Positions 35,030 to 43,510 of a DNA stretch of 64,000 bases are shown here, piece by piece; within the stretch, counting starts at the first letter, position 1; every line of letters starts with the position of its first letter. The position numbers and the translations under genes are program-made. The DNA is from Agriterribacter humi (GTDB lineage: Bacteria > Bacteroidota > Bacteroidia > Chitinophagales > Chitinophagaceae): assembly GCF_009192765.1 (NCBI RefSeq), contig NZ_VOHQ01000019.1, positions 1 to 64,000 on the forward strand. Reading direction: 5' to 3'. Below the pieces are notes generated by a model, which worked only from the letters and a program-made list of their open reading frames with translations, did not search any database and was not told where the DNA came from.

Positions 35030-35627
35030 GATATCGCATATATTTGGAACTATTATGCGAGACCCAATTATCAGACATGCCTTTCACAGTTCTGTGCTAT
35101 TGTCGGCACATGCAGATAATAATAGTTGTGTGGTGGATGAGCTTGTCTTGAAAAATGGCCTTGTTCGGGCGGATATTGCTGTGCTAAACGGCTGTCTAAT
35201 CGGTTATGAGATTAAAGGTGAAAAGGATACGTTATTAAGGCTTCCACTACAGGTTGCCGTGTACAGCGAGGTGTTTGATAAAGCATATCTTATCATAAGT
35301 GAAAAACATTTGCCAAAAGCAATAGAACAGATTCCTGACTGGTGGGGTATTTACCTTGCAAAAAAGTCTAAAAGTCTTCCGGCTAAATTTAAAAGAGTAC
35401 GGGCTGCTAAATTTAATAAGTATCAAAACCCCTATACAATTTTGCAACTTCTTTGGAAAGTAGAAGCATTAGAGTTTGCAAACTCCTTGCTGCCAGAACA
35501 ACTTAACCCAAGAACTACCAAACGAAACATATACGAAGTAATCTGCCAAAATTGCTCCGTAAACATAGTTAGCCAAACAGTCACTAAATATCTTAAGCAA
35601 CGAAGGAATTGGCGTATAGATCAGTAA
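35028..35627 (+). CDS. sce7726 family protein
   Basis: A 199-aa protein with the sce7726 family layout: an N-terminal helix region, then VDELVLKNGLVRADIAVLNG and LIGYEIKGEKDTLLRL, a pattern (D...E-x-K) like that of PD-(D/E)xK nucleases. The middle holds KAYLIISEKHLPKAIEQIPDWWGIYLA. Genes of this family often sit beside a beta-family (sce7725-type) gene, as here, where the two converge with 35 bp overlap. It begins at the edge of an IS21 remnant, so its own promoter may be displaced. Confidence 0.8.
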   Translation: MISHIFGTIMRDPIIRHAFHSSVLLSAHADNNSCVVDELVLKNGLVRADIAVLNGCLIGYEIKGEKDTLLRLPLQVAVYSEVFDKAYLIISEKHLPKAIEQIPDWWGIYLAKKSKSLPAKFKRVRAAKFNKYQNPYTILQLLWKVEALEFANSLLPEQLNPRTTKRNIYEVICQNCSVNIVSQTVTKYLKQRRNWRIDQ

Positions 35628-36678
35628 CGACTTTTGTAATATGATGATTATGTCCTACTTTTTTCCAAACAGTTGGATTTCCTGTTTTTGTCAGTCCATC
35701 AGAACAATTTTTTAGATGCAGGTCACCTGCAGAAAAAGGAGGCCCCATATAATATTGTGATTTTACAATTTGGGTTGCCTGATTAATGTATTGCTTAAAG
35801 TCTTCAGAATCTTTCAGAGCTTTTCCTTTAATGACATACCAGATTTTATCCGCAGTGTAACGTATATTAGCACTTCTTTGCATTTTAGTAGGGTCAAACT
35901 CAAAATATCCTGGTGCTATAATGCTGTAGTCTCCATAATTAATTGATCTATCAAATTCCCTGTTACCTAATTTAATCTTAAGTGTTAAGAAGAACTCCCA
36001 ATCATTACGAACAATATTATTAATACCTGTTTTCAACATGCCGGTTTCAGGAAATGCTCCTCCGCAGATAGTAAAAGTTTTCCAGTCATTAAAATTGGGA
36101 AATATTTCTAACTGATCTAAGATTCCATCGGAAAAATCATCAATGTTGCTAAAGTCAGAGTTCTGAAGATCTAAAATTAAATGAATATCAGCTGGCACCA
36201 TCTCAACCTTATTCAATAGGCTTTTTAATTTAAATTCAAATTCTGGGTCAGTTATATCTTCTATCGAAACTCTTACTCCTATATCGGCGTAATTGATACG
36301 AAAATTGAGTTTTACGGCATCAATAATATGATCTATAGAATTCAATCTCAAAACAGGAATACATTTTGTACCAATAGCGGATGTAAGAATGCTAACAATA
36401 TAGGTTATGGGTACTTTGCCACCTGGTCGTTCATTATCAATCATGTAAGTGTCAATGAACGATATTTGTTGTGGCCATTTTTTTAAGTATCTCTTACAAA
36501 TACTGTTTATATGTTCCTCAATGGATTTAGGCTTGGCATTTTTTTCATTATCCCATTCCCTTGGCGTTACTTCGAATAGCGGTACAACCTTTTTCTTAGT
36601 CTTTTCGTCTAATTTTTCCAACCCGTCAAATTCACCTTGTTTAGTTTTCAACACGGGCAAATAGAAATTTGCTTCCAT
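35593..36678 (-). CDS. Beta family protein (T4 beta protein-like, sce7725 type)
   Basis: A 361-aa protein that fits the beta-protein family: start NFYLPVLKTKQGEFDGLEKL, VVPLFEVTPREWD, then a TIM-barrel-like alternation (ISFIDTYMI, CIPVLRLNS, IHLILDLQNSD), and the ending KVGHNHHITKVVTDLY. The function of the bacterial members is unknown; the family is named after a phage T4 protein. It lies 12 bp downstream of the XRE-ImmA gene in the same operon and overlaps the sce7726 gene end to end. Confidence 0.8.
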   Translation of the reverse strand: MEANFYLPVLKTKQGEFDGLEKLDEKTKKKVVPLFEVTPREWDNEKNAKPKSIEEHINSICKRYLKKWPQQISFIDTYMIDNERPGGKVPITYIVSILTSAIGTKCIPVLRLNSIDHIIDAVKLNFRINYADIGVRVSIEDITDPEFEFKLKSLLNKVEMVPADIHLILDLQNSDFSNIDDFSDGILDQLEIFPNFNDWKTFTICGGAFPETGMLKTGINNIVRNDWEFFLTLKIKLGNREFDRSINYGDYSIIAPGYFEFDPTKMQRSANIRYTADKIWYVIKGKALKDSEDFKQYINQATQIVKSQYYMGPPFSAGDLHLKNCSDGLTKTGNPTVWKKVGHNHHITKVVTDLYANSFVA

Positions 36679-36690
36679 TTTAACCTCCTT

Positions 36691-37956
36691 TTATTTTAAT
36701 TGATTTGAAAATAAGTTTCTTACTTTTCCTTGCTCCACCAACTCTGTAAATAAAAAATATTTACCTGTCTCTCTTCTAATACGACCAGCAATTAATGCAG
36801 CATGAATTTTTAAAGATTTAGCTAAATTTAGAATGGTTGTCTCGGTTGGATTAAATCGTACTAATGATTTTCTCCATGTTTCATTAGGAATAAGTGCATT
36901 GAGAGAAAAATCGTCTGCTTCTTTTTCAATGCCTTCGGATTTGGTATCTAAGTCGTCAAATATGGCGTAAATCTTATCGGATAAATGTAGTTTCACATGT
37001 GCGATCTCGTGAAATAATACAAACCAAAAATTGTCAAGTCTATCATGACGTAATGTTAAAGCTATTATCGGTTTATCCTTTTCGATTTGAATTGCTGCTC
37101 CATCCAAGAATGTTCCATCTAAATGTGATTCAATGACGAACTTTATCCCACTTGCTTTCAAATATTCGCCAGCTTTTACAGGGCCGTCATCATAAGCACT
37201 AAGCAATCTCAAATCTTCGAGCCATTGATCATTTATGTTATCAACAACAAAATCTACATCTAATACTTGTTCTCTTGACTTTTTGATTACTTGAGTATAC
37301 CAAGCTTCTAAAGCATAATCATTTAATGTTGATCCAGATCGAACGTTTTTCTTAGTCAGGCTTGTTTTCATTGCGAAAGAGCCTTGAAAAAAAGTTTCAA
37401 GCAAATTTTTTGACTCTAAAACTGCATCGTTCAAAGTGCCTGAGAAGTTTCCAAACCAACCACGTTGGAACATTTGCTTGAATGGATAATTGTTGATATC
37501 AAACTTTTCAGGGGCATGCATTTCCTTAATAAGTACGTCACCCTGGATACGTATGCCTAGCACCTTTGCAATTTTTAAAAGAGTTTTTACACTCGCAGTT
37601 TCATATCGTTCTGCTTCGTACCGTTGAATTTGCTGCATCTTAAGATCAAGTTTTGTAGCCAATTCGGATTGTGTTAAATTATTAGCTATGCGGGCTTTTA
37701 TTAACGATAAGGGTAATTCTTCTATACTTGAAATTTCAGTTACAGCGATCTTACCAGCTTTCAAATCTTCATACTCATTTACCTGCGTTATTAGATCATT
37801 AAGTTGGTATTGTATTGCATCTTTTTGAGCCTGAATTATCAAAGGATGAACATCTTTGACCTCTGCAGTAGATGTCAAGAAAATGCTATCCAATGATTTC
37901 TTGAAATTCTCAATCTGATTTTTTACGATTTTATATTGTCTATCATTAGTAATCAT
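36691..37956 (-). CDS. XRE family regulator fused to ImmA/IrrE metallopeptidase
   Basis: A 421-aa protein. An N-terminal helical region (about 1-80) is followed by an XRE helix-turn-helix (about 83-140, RIANNLTQSELATKL, QIQRYEAERYE) and an ImmA/IrrE zinc peptidase domain (about 240-400) with HEIAH at 316-320. In phage and mobile elements such proteins relieve repression by cutting a repressor; here HTH and protease are in one chain, so it may be both regulator and sensor. It overlaps the upstream gene by 4 bp. Confidence 0.9.
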   Translation of the reverse strand: MITNDRQYKIVKNQIENFKKSLDSIFLTSTAEVKDVHPLIIQAQKDAIQYQLNDLITQVNEYEDLKAGKIAVTEISSIEELPLSLIKARIANNLTQSELATKLDLKMQQIQRYEAERYETASVKTLLKIAKVLGIRIQGDVLIKEMHAPEKFDINNYPFKQMFQRGWFGNFSGTLNDAVLESKNLLETFFQGSFAMKTSLTKKNVRSGSTLNDYALEAWYTQVIKKSREQVLDVDFVVDNINDQWLEDLRLLSAYDDGPVKAGEYLKASGIKFVIESHLDGTFLDGAAIQIEKDKPIIALTLRHDRLDNFWFVLFHEIAHVKLHLSDKIYAIFDDLDTKSEGIEKEADDFSLNALIPNETWRKSLVRFNPTETTILNLAKSLKIHAALIAGRIRRETGKYFLFTELVEQGKVRNLFSNQLK

Positions 37957-38420
37957 ATTGCACCTCCTTTCATTATGTGATTAAACAATCTGATGATGCC
38001 TTTGGCTTTTCCAGATTCTTTGTCTGTCTGGAAAAAATTTAAAAAAGGCTGCATGCTATTACCTTCAATAGAGGTAGAGGGAAAAAACTCACCCAAATAT
38101 TTTTGCTTTTGAGGACGCGTGCCATTCGAAAAGTCCAAAAAGACGGGATCTAAAGCGTATAGATTAACAAATTTTGGATCCCAGCAAATTTCATAGTCAT
38201 TTGGTAGTGGTTTAGCGGTAACATAACTACCATCTAAGTATACCTGTGTGCAGCCACTTTTAAACAAATTATCTAAGGCGCGCTCCATTCCACGGAACAA
38301 GGCTTCTCTTCTTGCATTAATTACATATCTGTTAAACACCTCCACCAGTGTTGAATCATAGATCCCTGGAGGAAGCAATGCCCAAGAAGAGTTTCTAACG
38401 TTTTTAAAATCAGGAATCAT
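37953..38420 (-). CDS. DUF6932 family protein (nucleotidyltransferase-like)
   Basis: A 155-aa protein with the sequence CTQVYLDGSYVTAKPLPNDYEI at about 57-78, in which GSY at 64-66 and D75/E77 recall the GS-(x)-DxD motif of minimal nucleotidyltransferases; the second acidic position is Glu. This matches DUF6932 by eye. The start at 38420 is chosen because a longer start at 38447 lies inside the -7 box. It is the first gene of the module and overlaps the next by 4 bp. Confidence 0.75.
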   Translation of the reverse strand: MIPDFKNVRNSSWALLPPGIYDSTLVEVFNRYVINARREALFRGMERALDNLFKSGCTQVYLDGSYVTAKPLPNDYEICWDPKFVNLYALDPVFLDFSNGTRPQKQKYLGEFFPSTSIEGNSMQPFLNFFQTDKESGKAKGIIRLFNHIMKGGAI

Positions 38421-38442
38421 AACACAATAAATATGTTGTGTT
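38421..38442. promoter_or_regulatory. Operator palindrome of the DUF6932/ImmA operon
   Basis: AACACAA (38421-38427) and TTGTGTT (38436-38442) form an inverted repeat with an 8-bp spacer, directly between the -7 box and the start codon. It is a likely site for the XRE protein of the operon. Confidence 0.6.
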
Positions 38443-38444
38443 AC

Positions 38445-38452
38445 CAAAGTTA
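38445..38452 (-). promoter_or_regulatory. -7 box (TAACTTTG) of the DUF6932/ImmA operon
   Basis: The minus strand reads TAACTTTG, matching TAnnTTTG, 24 bp before the ATG. Transcription would start inside the palindrome. Confidence 0.55.
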
Positions 38453-38827
38453 ATTTAATTTTTCATATTTGAAAAATTTATAATTATATATAAATAATTT
38501 AATATGTTTTTTATAAGTATTGTATCCTCAAACATTCCATAATGTCTTTACTAGAAGTGAAAGAATGAGAATAAGATCAAGAAAACTTAATGAGATTGAC
38601 TGAAAAACTTGGTTAACCGGGTTTACAATACTATCCTATTTTTTAAAACGATATCAACTACTAATTCACTAACTTCCTTGATTAAGCACAGCCCTTTACT
38701 CCGTTGGTGTTTCTAATCAGTTATTGGCGCTCACAACCGACTGAATTAACCCACAACATTAATAATCGCAGAAAAAGCACCCGTTATTCTGTAAAAATAT
38801 TTTCATCACTTCAATTTATCTTTACCC
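38453..38827. other. AT-rich intergenic region
   Basis: I see no gene, RNA or clear repeat here. It separates the DUF6932/ImmA module from a stretch of pseudogenes. Confidence 0.5.
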
Positions 38828-39166
38828 ATGCACACTCACACTTTCACCAAAGAATCTTTTGGCTGGTATATTGAGTTACCAGAATACATCGCCCAAGGTG
38901 GGGCAATAAAGGAGATTTGGCAATGGTAAGATGGCGCAGATACTTCTTCCATTACCCTCAAATTTGATGATAAGGAGTTTGATGGTGCAGATAAAATAAT
39001 CCTGATTGAGAAGTGTGATCCCTATATCGGTGGAGGCAATTATATCATGCCACAATGGGAAAACAAAACAGTTAACCAGCGTTTATGGTTATGCGCTGTA
39101 ACAGAATTTGTATTTGGCTATATACCGGAAACAATTTTTGTAAAAAAGGAAGCATCCTCTATTTAA
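38828..39166 (+). pseudogene. DUF6717-like protein, interrupted by one stop codon
   Basis: The frame from ATG 38828 to TAA 39164-39166 encodes 111 residues plus one internal TAA at 38927-38929 (codon 34). Around it the protein is well kept: SFGWYIELPEYIAQGGA before, and YIGGGNYIMPQWENK, then LWLCAVTEFVFGYIPETIFV after, which matches the DUF6717 family. Only one stop is seen, so the damage is recent or the call is a sequence error. It overlaps the end of the HTH pseudogene. Confidence 0.7.
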
Positions 39167-39560
39167 CCTTCTCAATCAACCTCTCCAACCGCGCCATCAT
39201 CTCATCCTTTTCTTTCAGCATACGTTCGTAAAGCGCAATCTTTTCTTCATGAACCTGAATAAGCTTATCAAAGTAGGAGTGTGCCTGGTGTTCAAAAATG
39301 AACCATTATCAAACGTATTTGCGCAATAATATTCACCGCCTGCTCCTCATCAAAATTCTGTATTGCTTCCACCGGTATTTTTAAGTCAGCGGAAATTTGT
39401 TGCAGCAGGGTCTATGGCTTCTTTTTGTTCCAACAGTGAGATCTTTTTCTGGTTCCTCCCGATAGCTATCGGGACGCCCAACTCCAGGGCAAGGCCTTCC
39501 TGCTTAATGCCCGGCATTTCGCGGAAACGTTTTTACGTTACGGCTTTCGTGTATTTTTTA
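39159..39560 (-). pseudogene. HTH (XRE-like) regulator with coiled-coil tail, multiply frameshifted
   Basis: Read on the minus strand in changing frames the sequence restores a familiar Bacteroidota regulator: HESRNVK, a +1 shift in an A-run, RFREMPGIKQEGLALELG, an insertion, NQKKISLLEQKEAIDP, a shift, LQQISADLKIPVEAIQNF, DEEQAVNIIA, two more shifts, and EHQAHSYFDKLIQVHEEKIALYE to the stop at 39159. The insertion is the palindrome CCCGATAGCTATCGGG placed within the HTH. At least four lesions mean it is dead. Confidence 0.75.
39455..39472. repeat. Short palindromic repeat inside the HTH pseudogene
   Basis: TCCCGATAGCTATCGGGA is a perfect palindrome inserted between the codons for ELG and NQKK of the regulator. 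Similar palindromes are scattered in Bacteroidota genomes. Confidence 0.6.
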
Positions 39561-39575
39561 TTGCATATGGGTTAA

Positions 39576-40395
39576 TGTATTGCGGGTAAAGATACATTTT
39601 TAGGGGCTAACGGGTTATGCCTTCAAGATAAGTAATTGCCGGTAAAATATAATAAGCTGGTAACTAAAATATCCATGTTGGAGTACCGGTGCCTCACCCC
39701 GGAGCGGAGAGAGACAGCACTTCGGAATATAGCCATGCAGCCGGTTCTTCCCATCTGCTGTTGTATATCCCGCAACCTGAACAGCAGAACGCCAATGCTT
39801 CTGCAATATATAATAAGCAGCACCCAGGCCAATTCATCGATCAATCAAACGCCGAATGCTATACCTGTTGCCGGGTAGAATGCAATTCTTCAAAAACACG
39901 TTATCCATTTTTCTTTTGTTCCTTTTTTGCGGAAAAAAGGAACGCAAAAAGCCCCGCCCGAATGAGCGTCGTTCGTCCGCCCGGATGACGCCAGTCGGAC
40001 TGGGGCGGGCGCCCGAAATCCCTGCCCGTCCGGCAGGCGGGGATTACACCCCGATTTCGGGAGGGTTCCCTGATGAAGCAACGGTACTACAGTGGTTTCA
40101 GCAATAGAGCGCTAATGCTTTCTCAACTTATGGCCAGTTCTGAACCTGAGCCAACTTACCTACTAATCAACGATGATGATAAGTATATTATAGTCGGGTT
40201 CACAGTAGTACTTCTGTCTAATCGAAGCGAACGGCAAACGGCCGTAGCCCGCATGTGTGGTGTTAAGTCAGGCAAGTCATGCCTGTATATTATCGTGAGT
40301 AGGCTGGGCTGGCAGGTTTCCACGTTTGACACAGCACTATGCTTCAGCTACAGACGCTCAAGTATTACGAAGCCTGACTGTTTATAACTGTAGAT
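39576..40395. other. Non-coding region with dispersed repeat sequence
   Basis: Several overlapping open frames occur, but none has protein-like composition. Bases about 39898-40070 hold a common Bacteroidota intergenic repeat: a purine/pyrimidine hairpin (CCTTTTTTGCGGAAAAAAGG) followed by GC-rich CCCGCCCGAATGAGCGTCG and inverted GGGCGGGC pieces. The rest looks decayed. Confidence 0.4.
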
Positions 40396-40707
40396 GTGGA
40401 AGAACAAACAGTTGAAATGAGTTCTGCATTACCCGGTAAATCATCCCGCGATACAACTAAAATATCTCTTCGCCAACTTGTTTATCCCTTCGGGGGTATT
40501 GCTTTGCAAGGTCAACCTGTTATTTACCACATACAGCCACTATATGAAAACAAACACCGCAAAGACCACTTTGATACCCGCTGCTGGTATTACAACATCA
40601 TTACCGACTCTTACCCCCATGTTTCGGGGAGAAGCTTGATTGAACTTTGGTACTACTGTGACTTTAGCTATTGGAATGCTACTGCGGGCGTATGTGCAGA
40701 ATGCTGA
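40396..40707 (+). pseudogene. Remnant of an unrecognised gene (C-terminal part)
   Basis: An open frame of 103 codons with normal protein composition in its second half: YHIQPLYENKHRKDHFDTRCWYYNI, and the end YWNATAGVCAEC-stop. The N-terminus is poor. The last 17 codons and following bases recur at 43511-43611 (DFSYWNAAAGACAKC-stop), so it is part of a repeated element. I do not recognise the family. Confidence 0.35.
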
Positions 40708-40757
40708 TTAAGTTCAGTCACAGCTCTTTGCGTCCTTCGCCCTCTGCGCGCTTTGCG
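40656..40757 (+). repeat. Direct repeat, copy 1 (about 100 bp)
   Basis: CTGTGACTTTAGCTATTGGA to GCGCGCTTTGCG is repeated at 43511-43611 with about 80-85 percent identity by eye. It covers the end of the preceding remnant, a shared stop, TTCAGTCACAGCTC, and a REP-like TTTGCGTCC...GCGCTTTGC tail. Confidence 0.7.
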
Positions 40758-41020
40758 TGAACCCTCAAGCTTACGGAAGAGCTTGATTAAGCTAACAAAT
40801 AAATTGCATTTAGATGTTTGACATTATTGTATTTGTATTTATATTTATGAACTTTCAGTCCGCTCCCTCATGATCTCTTCGTTTTATTTTGTCCAGTATG
40901 ATTATGATTTGCTATACACTGTTTACTTCGAGGTAGTTTCTCTCTATCCAATATCTTCTCAAGATGAATTTTAAGAATTTATTATTTGAGTATGTTATAA
41001 TCATCATAAACCCATTAACA
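40708..41020. other. Intergenic region before the papain-like gene
   Basis: Contains the end of repeat copy 1 (to 40757) and AT-rich sequence. An in-frame ATG at 40964 would lengthen the following gene by 19 residues. No clear promoter seen. Confidence 0.4.
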
Positions 41021-41698
41021 ATGCCATCAAAATATGTTTTTGGATGTCTTGTAGCAATTACCTTGCTCTGCAAAAGTTTTAACAGCGTAGGCCAGGAGCA
41101 AGCACTTGATATTGATCCGGTTTTACAGGAAACACCCGTGTGGTGTTGGGTGAGTTGCGGAGAGATGATCTTTAGATATTACGATATTTGCAACATAAAT
41201 CCTGCGGGCAATTTCCAGTGCGGTATTATTGCCCTTCTGGGGCCTCAATGCAATGCTAATTGCTTTGCGTGTCCTTATTCTGCTGAGTCTACACAAAGGA
41301 TAATTAATATGCTTGATCAATATCCGAGATTTGCTCAGCAAGTATGCGGTAGTTCAAAACAAAGTGTTAGATGTACAAATGTATACGGCGCCCTTTCGCA
41401 ACAGCAAATAATGGATGATATTGACAACGGGTGGCCTATTCTGGCCGGCATTAACCCCTCAGGCGGCGTATATGGAACAGAATCTCAACATGCGGTATTA
41501 ATTATTGGATACGAAGTGGAAGACGAAATTTTTAACTTGATCATAAACGACCCATTCCCTTACCATGCGGTTTCAAGTTCTGCAAGCCCATATGAACAAT
41601 ATTCTGGTGAGGAAATTATCTCAGGACAATATAAAATTCCTTATGCCAGATTTAGAACAAATCTGGGTTGGAATAGAACCTTAAAGAGTATCCGCTAG
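41021..41698 (+). CDS. Secreted papain-like cysteine protease (C39/AvrRpt2-like)
   Basis: A 225-aa protein with a signal peptide (VFGCLVAITLLCKSFNSVGQ, cleavage near residue 24). The mature chain has the papain-like core: ETPVWCWVSCGEMIFRYY with the nucleophile at C42, SQHAVLIIGYE with H157, and IINDPFP with N176/D177. The spacing between C and H (about 115 residues) fits the Peptidase_C39_2/AvrRpt2 group. Seven further Cys may form disulfides. It is 40 bp upstream of the TIR gene in the same direction. The start at 41021 is favoured by the signal peptide; 40964 is possible. Confidence 0.8.
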   Translation: MPSKYVFGCLVAITLLCKSFNSVGQEQALDIDPVLQETPVWCWVSCGEMIFRYYDICNINPAGNFQCGIIALLGPQCNANCFACPYSAESTQRIINMLDQYPRFAQQVCGSSKQSVRCTNVYGALSQQQIMDDIDNGWPILAGINPSGGVYGTESQHAVLIIGYEVEDEIFNLIINDPFPYHAVSSSASPYEQYSGEEIISGQYKIPYARFRTNLGWNRTLKSIR

Positions 41699-41738
41699 CC
41701 CAATTCCTTATTTATTTGCATTCCAAAATATATATTGC

Positions 41739-42566
41739 GTGGCAGATATTTTTATAAGCTATAAGAAAGAAGAAAGAAAACTTGCCCAAAACTTGGCCGC
41801 AAAATTTGAAAAAAAAGGCTGGTCGGTGTGGTGGGATCATAAACTCCTTGGTGGCAATCCTTATGATAAACAAATACAGCAGGAGTTAACAGCAGCTAAG
41901 GTTGTCATCGTCATCTGGTCTAAGCTCTCTGTTGAATCAGACTTTGTCCGCGATGAGGCCCGGGCTGCCCAGGGAAGAGGTGTTTTGATTCCTGTTTCTT
42001 TTGATAATACTAAAGCGCCATTAGGATTTGGCATGATGCAGGTAGTTTATTTAACCGGAACTGTTATCGGCTCTAATGATTATAAAAAACTTTACGACAG
42101 TATCGAAAATAAAATGGGGGGACTCGTAAAAGACAGCGCCGGAGACCCCCCAACCGGGATTTCGAAACCTATTGTTGTAGCCGGCGTAATATTATTGGCT
42201 CTTTTGGTGGGGGGTATTGCCTATTACATTAAAGGGAAAAACACCCCACCAAAAAACATTTCAAACAAGGCCTTAAAGATTAAAGCAGGTCAGGTCAACC
42301 AGATGATTATTTTCAATAGGTACGATGATATTTTACCAATCATGAATCCAATTACAAAAGCAACACTTACAAGACAGGTTTTTCAGGCAGGAGTGGATAC
42401 AGTCAATCACCGTTATAATAATTTCCAAAGACCTATCGATACAATTTTTGTCAAGGATCTGCCATTTGATTATTACCAGATAAGAAATCAGTATCAGAAT
42501 GGCGTCAATACAAATAAAATAATTTTTGACCAGGAGAAAAGGGTATATGGAATCTTCGTCGAATAA
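41739..42566 (+). CDS. TIR domain protein with one TM segment and DUF3887-like C-terminal domain
   Basis: A 275-aa protein with a GTG start. The TIR domain (about 1-130) begins DIFISYKKEERKLAQNLA and has SVWWDHKLLGG and SDFVRDEARAAQ, with E73 as the expected catalytic glutamate. A single TM helix at 145-164 follows, then a C-terminal domain (about 175-275) homologous to the stand-alone lipoprotein encoded convergently at 42598-43008. Likely topology: TIR inside, C-terminal domain in the periplasm. That arrangement suggests an outside signal triggering NAD cleavage inside (inference). Confidence 0.85.
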   Translation: MADIFISYKKEERKLAQNLAAKFEKKGWSVWWDHKLLGGNPYDKQIQQELTAAKVVIVIWSKLSVESDFVRDEARAAQGRGVLIPVSFDNTKAPLGFGMMQVVYLTGTVIGSNDYKKLYDSIENKMGGLVKDSAGDPPTGISKPIVVAGVILLALLVGGIAYYIKGKNTPPKNISNKALKIKAGQVNQMIIFNRYDDILPIMNPITKATLTRQVFQAGVDTVNHRYNNFQRPIDTIFVKDLPFDYYQIRNQYQNGVNTNKIIFDQEKRVYGIFVE

Positions 42567-42597
42567 TTACTTTCAACCTGCAGTTCTATATTTCAAA

Positions 42598-43008
42598 TTA
42601 ATTTTTTGCAGGTATAGAAAACATATGCACTAGTAAACCCGATTCATCAAATTGGAAGGTCGTAGTCCTTATACCGTGCAGATATTGATTTCTAACCGAC
42701 CATATAACCACCCCATTCACGGTGGTTTCACTGGTGTCAATTGGATGCACAAATTCTCCTATCATGGCTTTGGTGGTGGAATCAACATTGTCGAAAAGTT
42801 GCTGAGTGATTTTTTGCTTCAGACTTTCAGACATCATCGCCCGAATCTCTTCGTATCTGTCGAGATTTACCAGTTCATTCGCTTTTCCTGCTTTGTGTTT
42901 TAAAGCTGCTTTAAGGTCGTCAGCGTAACAACTGAGGAATAGACTAATTCCGCAAATAAGCACAACGTAACAATAATGCCTGGTGCAGCCAACCAATAAT
43001 CTATACAT
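42598..43008 (-). CDS. DUF3887-like lipoprotein, paralogous to the TIR protein's C-terminal domain
   Basis: A 136-aa protein with a signal ending in the lipobox LFLSC. The mature part aligns with the TIR protein's tail: ALKHKAGKANELVNLDRYEEI against ALKIKAGQVNQMIIFNRYDDI, PIDT in both, and SVRNQYLHGIRTTTFQFDE against QIRNQYQNGVNTNKIIFDQ. The family resembles DUF3887. It converges on the TIR gene with a 31-bp gap. It may compete with, or bind the same ligand as, the TIR protein's sensor domain. Confidence 0.8.
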   Translation of the reverse strand: MYRLLVGCTRHYCYVVLICGISLFLSCYADDLKAALKHKAGKANELVNLDRYEEIRAMMSESLKQKITQQLFDNVDSTTKAMIGEFVHPIDTSETTVNGVVIWSVRNQYLHGIRTTTFQFDESGLLVHMFSIPAKN

Positions 43009-43267
43009 ACAATATAGTGTTTGATTGAATACAATTTACAATAAATAAAAAGATCATTTACCGTCAGTGGAACAAAAGCATAGTTTTTTTCAAAAAAAGG
43101 CCGCTTAAAATTCGAATTCCCTGGCGTAAGTCTTCCCAACAGGACGACTTGTGCCTTTTATTCTACCGGACTGTCCTTTTATCTTGACACAAAAGGACCA
43201 AAAGTCAAGGCTACAGAAAAACAGCTAAAAGATTACTTCATTCCGCTACATCGAAAAAATTTGCAGA

Positions 43268-43420
43268 TTAAAACGCCAGGCAGATGCCATCGCACACTTT
43301 GGCTACCTGATAATTTTTCTGATGAACATCAATGCCAACATAAATGGTTTTTCCGGAAAAATCAATTACGTTCCTATCTTTGGCAGAGGTTTCAGATGCG
43401 GCGGAAGTTTGCTGCTTCAT
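43268..43420 (-). pseudogene. IS110 family transposase, N-terminal stub
   Basis: From ATG at 43420 the minus strand reads 50 codons with VIDFSGKTIYVGIDVHQKNY and QVAKVC, the N-terminal RuvC-like start of IS110 transposases (IDVH with the first catalytic Asp). It then runs into unrelated sequence and stops at 43268. The remaining 250 or so residues are gone. Confidence 0.8.
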
Positions 43421-43510
43421 AATTTTAAATTTTTGTATTAATAATCAGCAAAATTCTTCATTGCAACCGATTTTTGGACTGCTGCTGCTCCGGAACCTTT
43501 AACATAAAGA

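Noticed and set aside
35593-35627. Overlap of the sce7726 and beta-family gene ends as an annotation error
   Set aside because: Both C-termini read as normal protein to their stops, so a true convergent overlap is more likely.
40073-40387. Open frame of 104 codons in the repeat region
   Set aside because: No family signal, irregular composition, and it begins inside a dispersed repeat.
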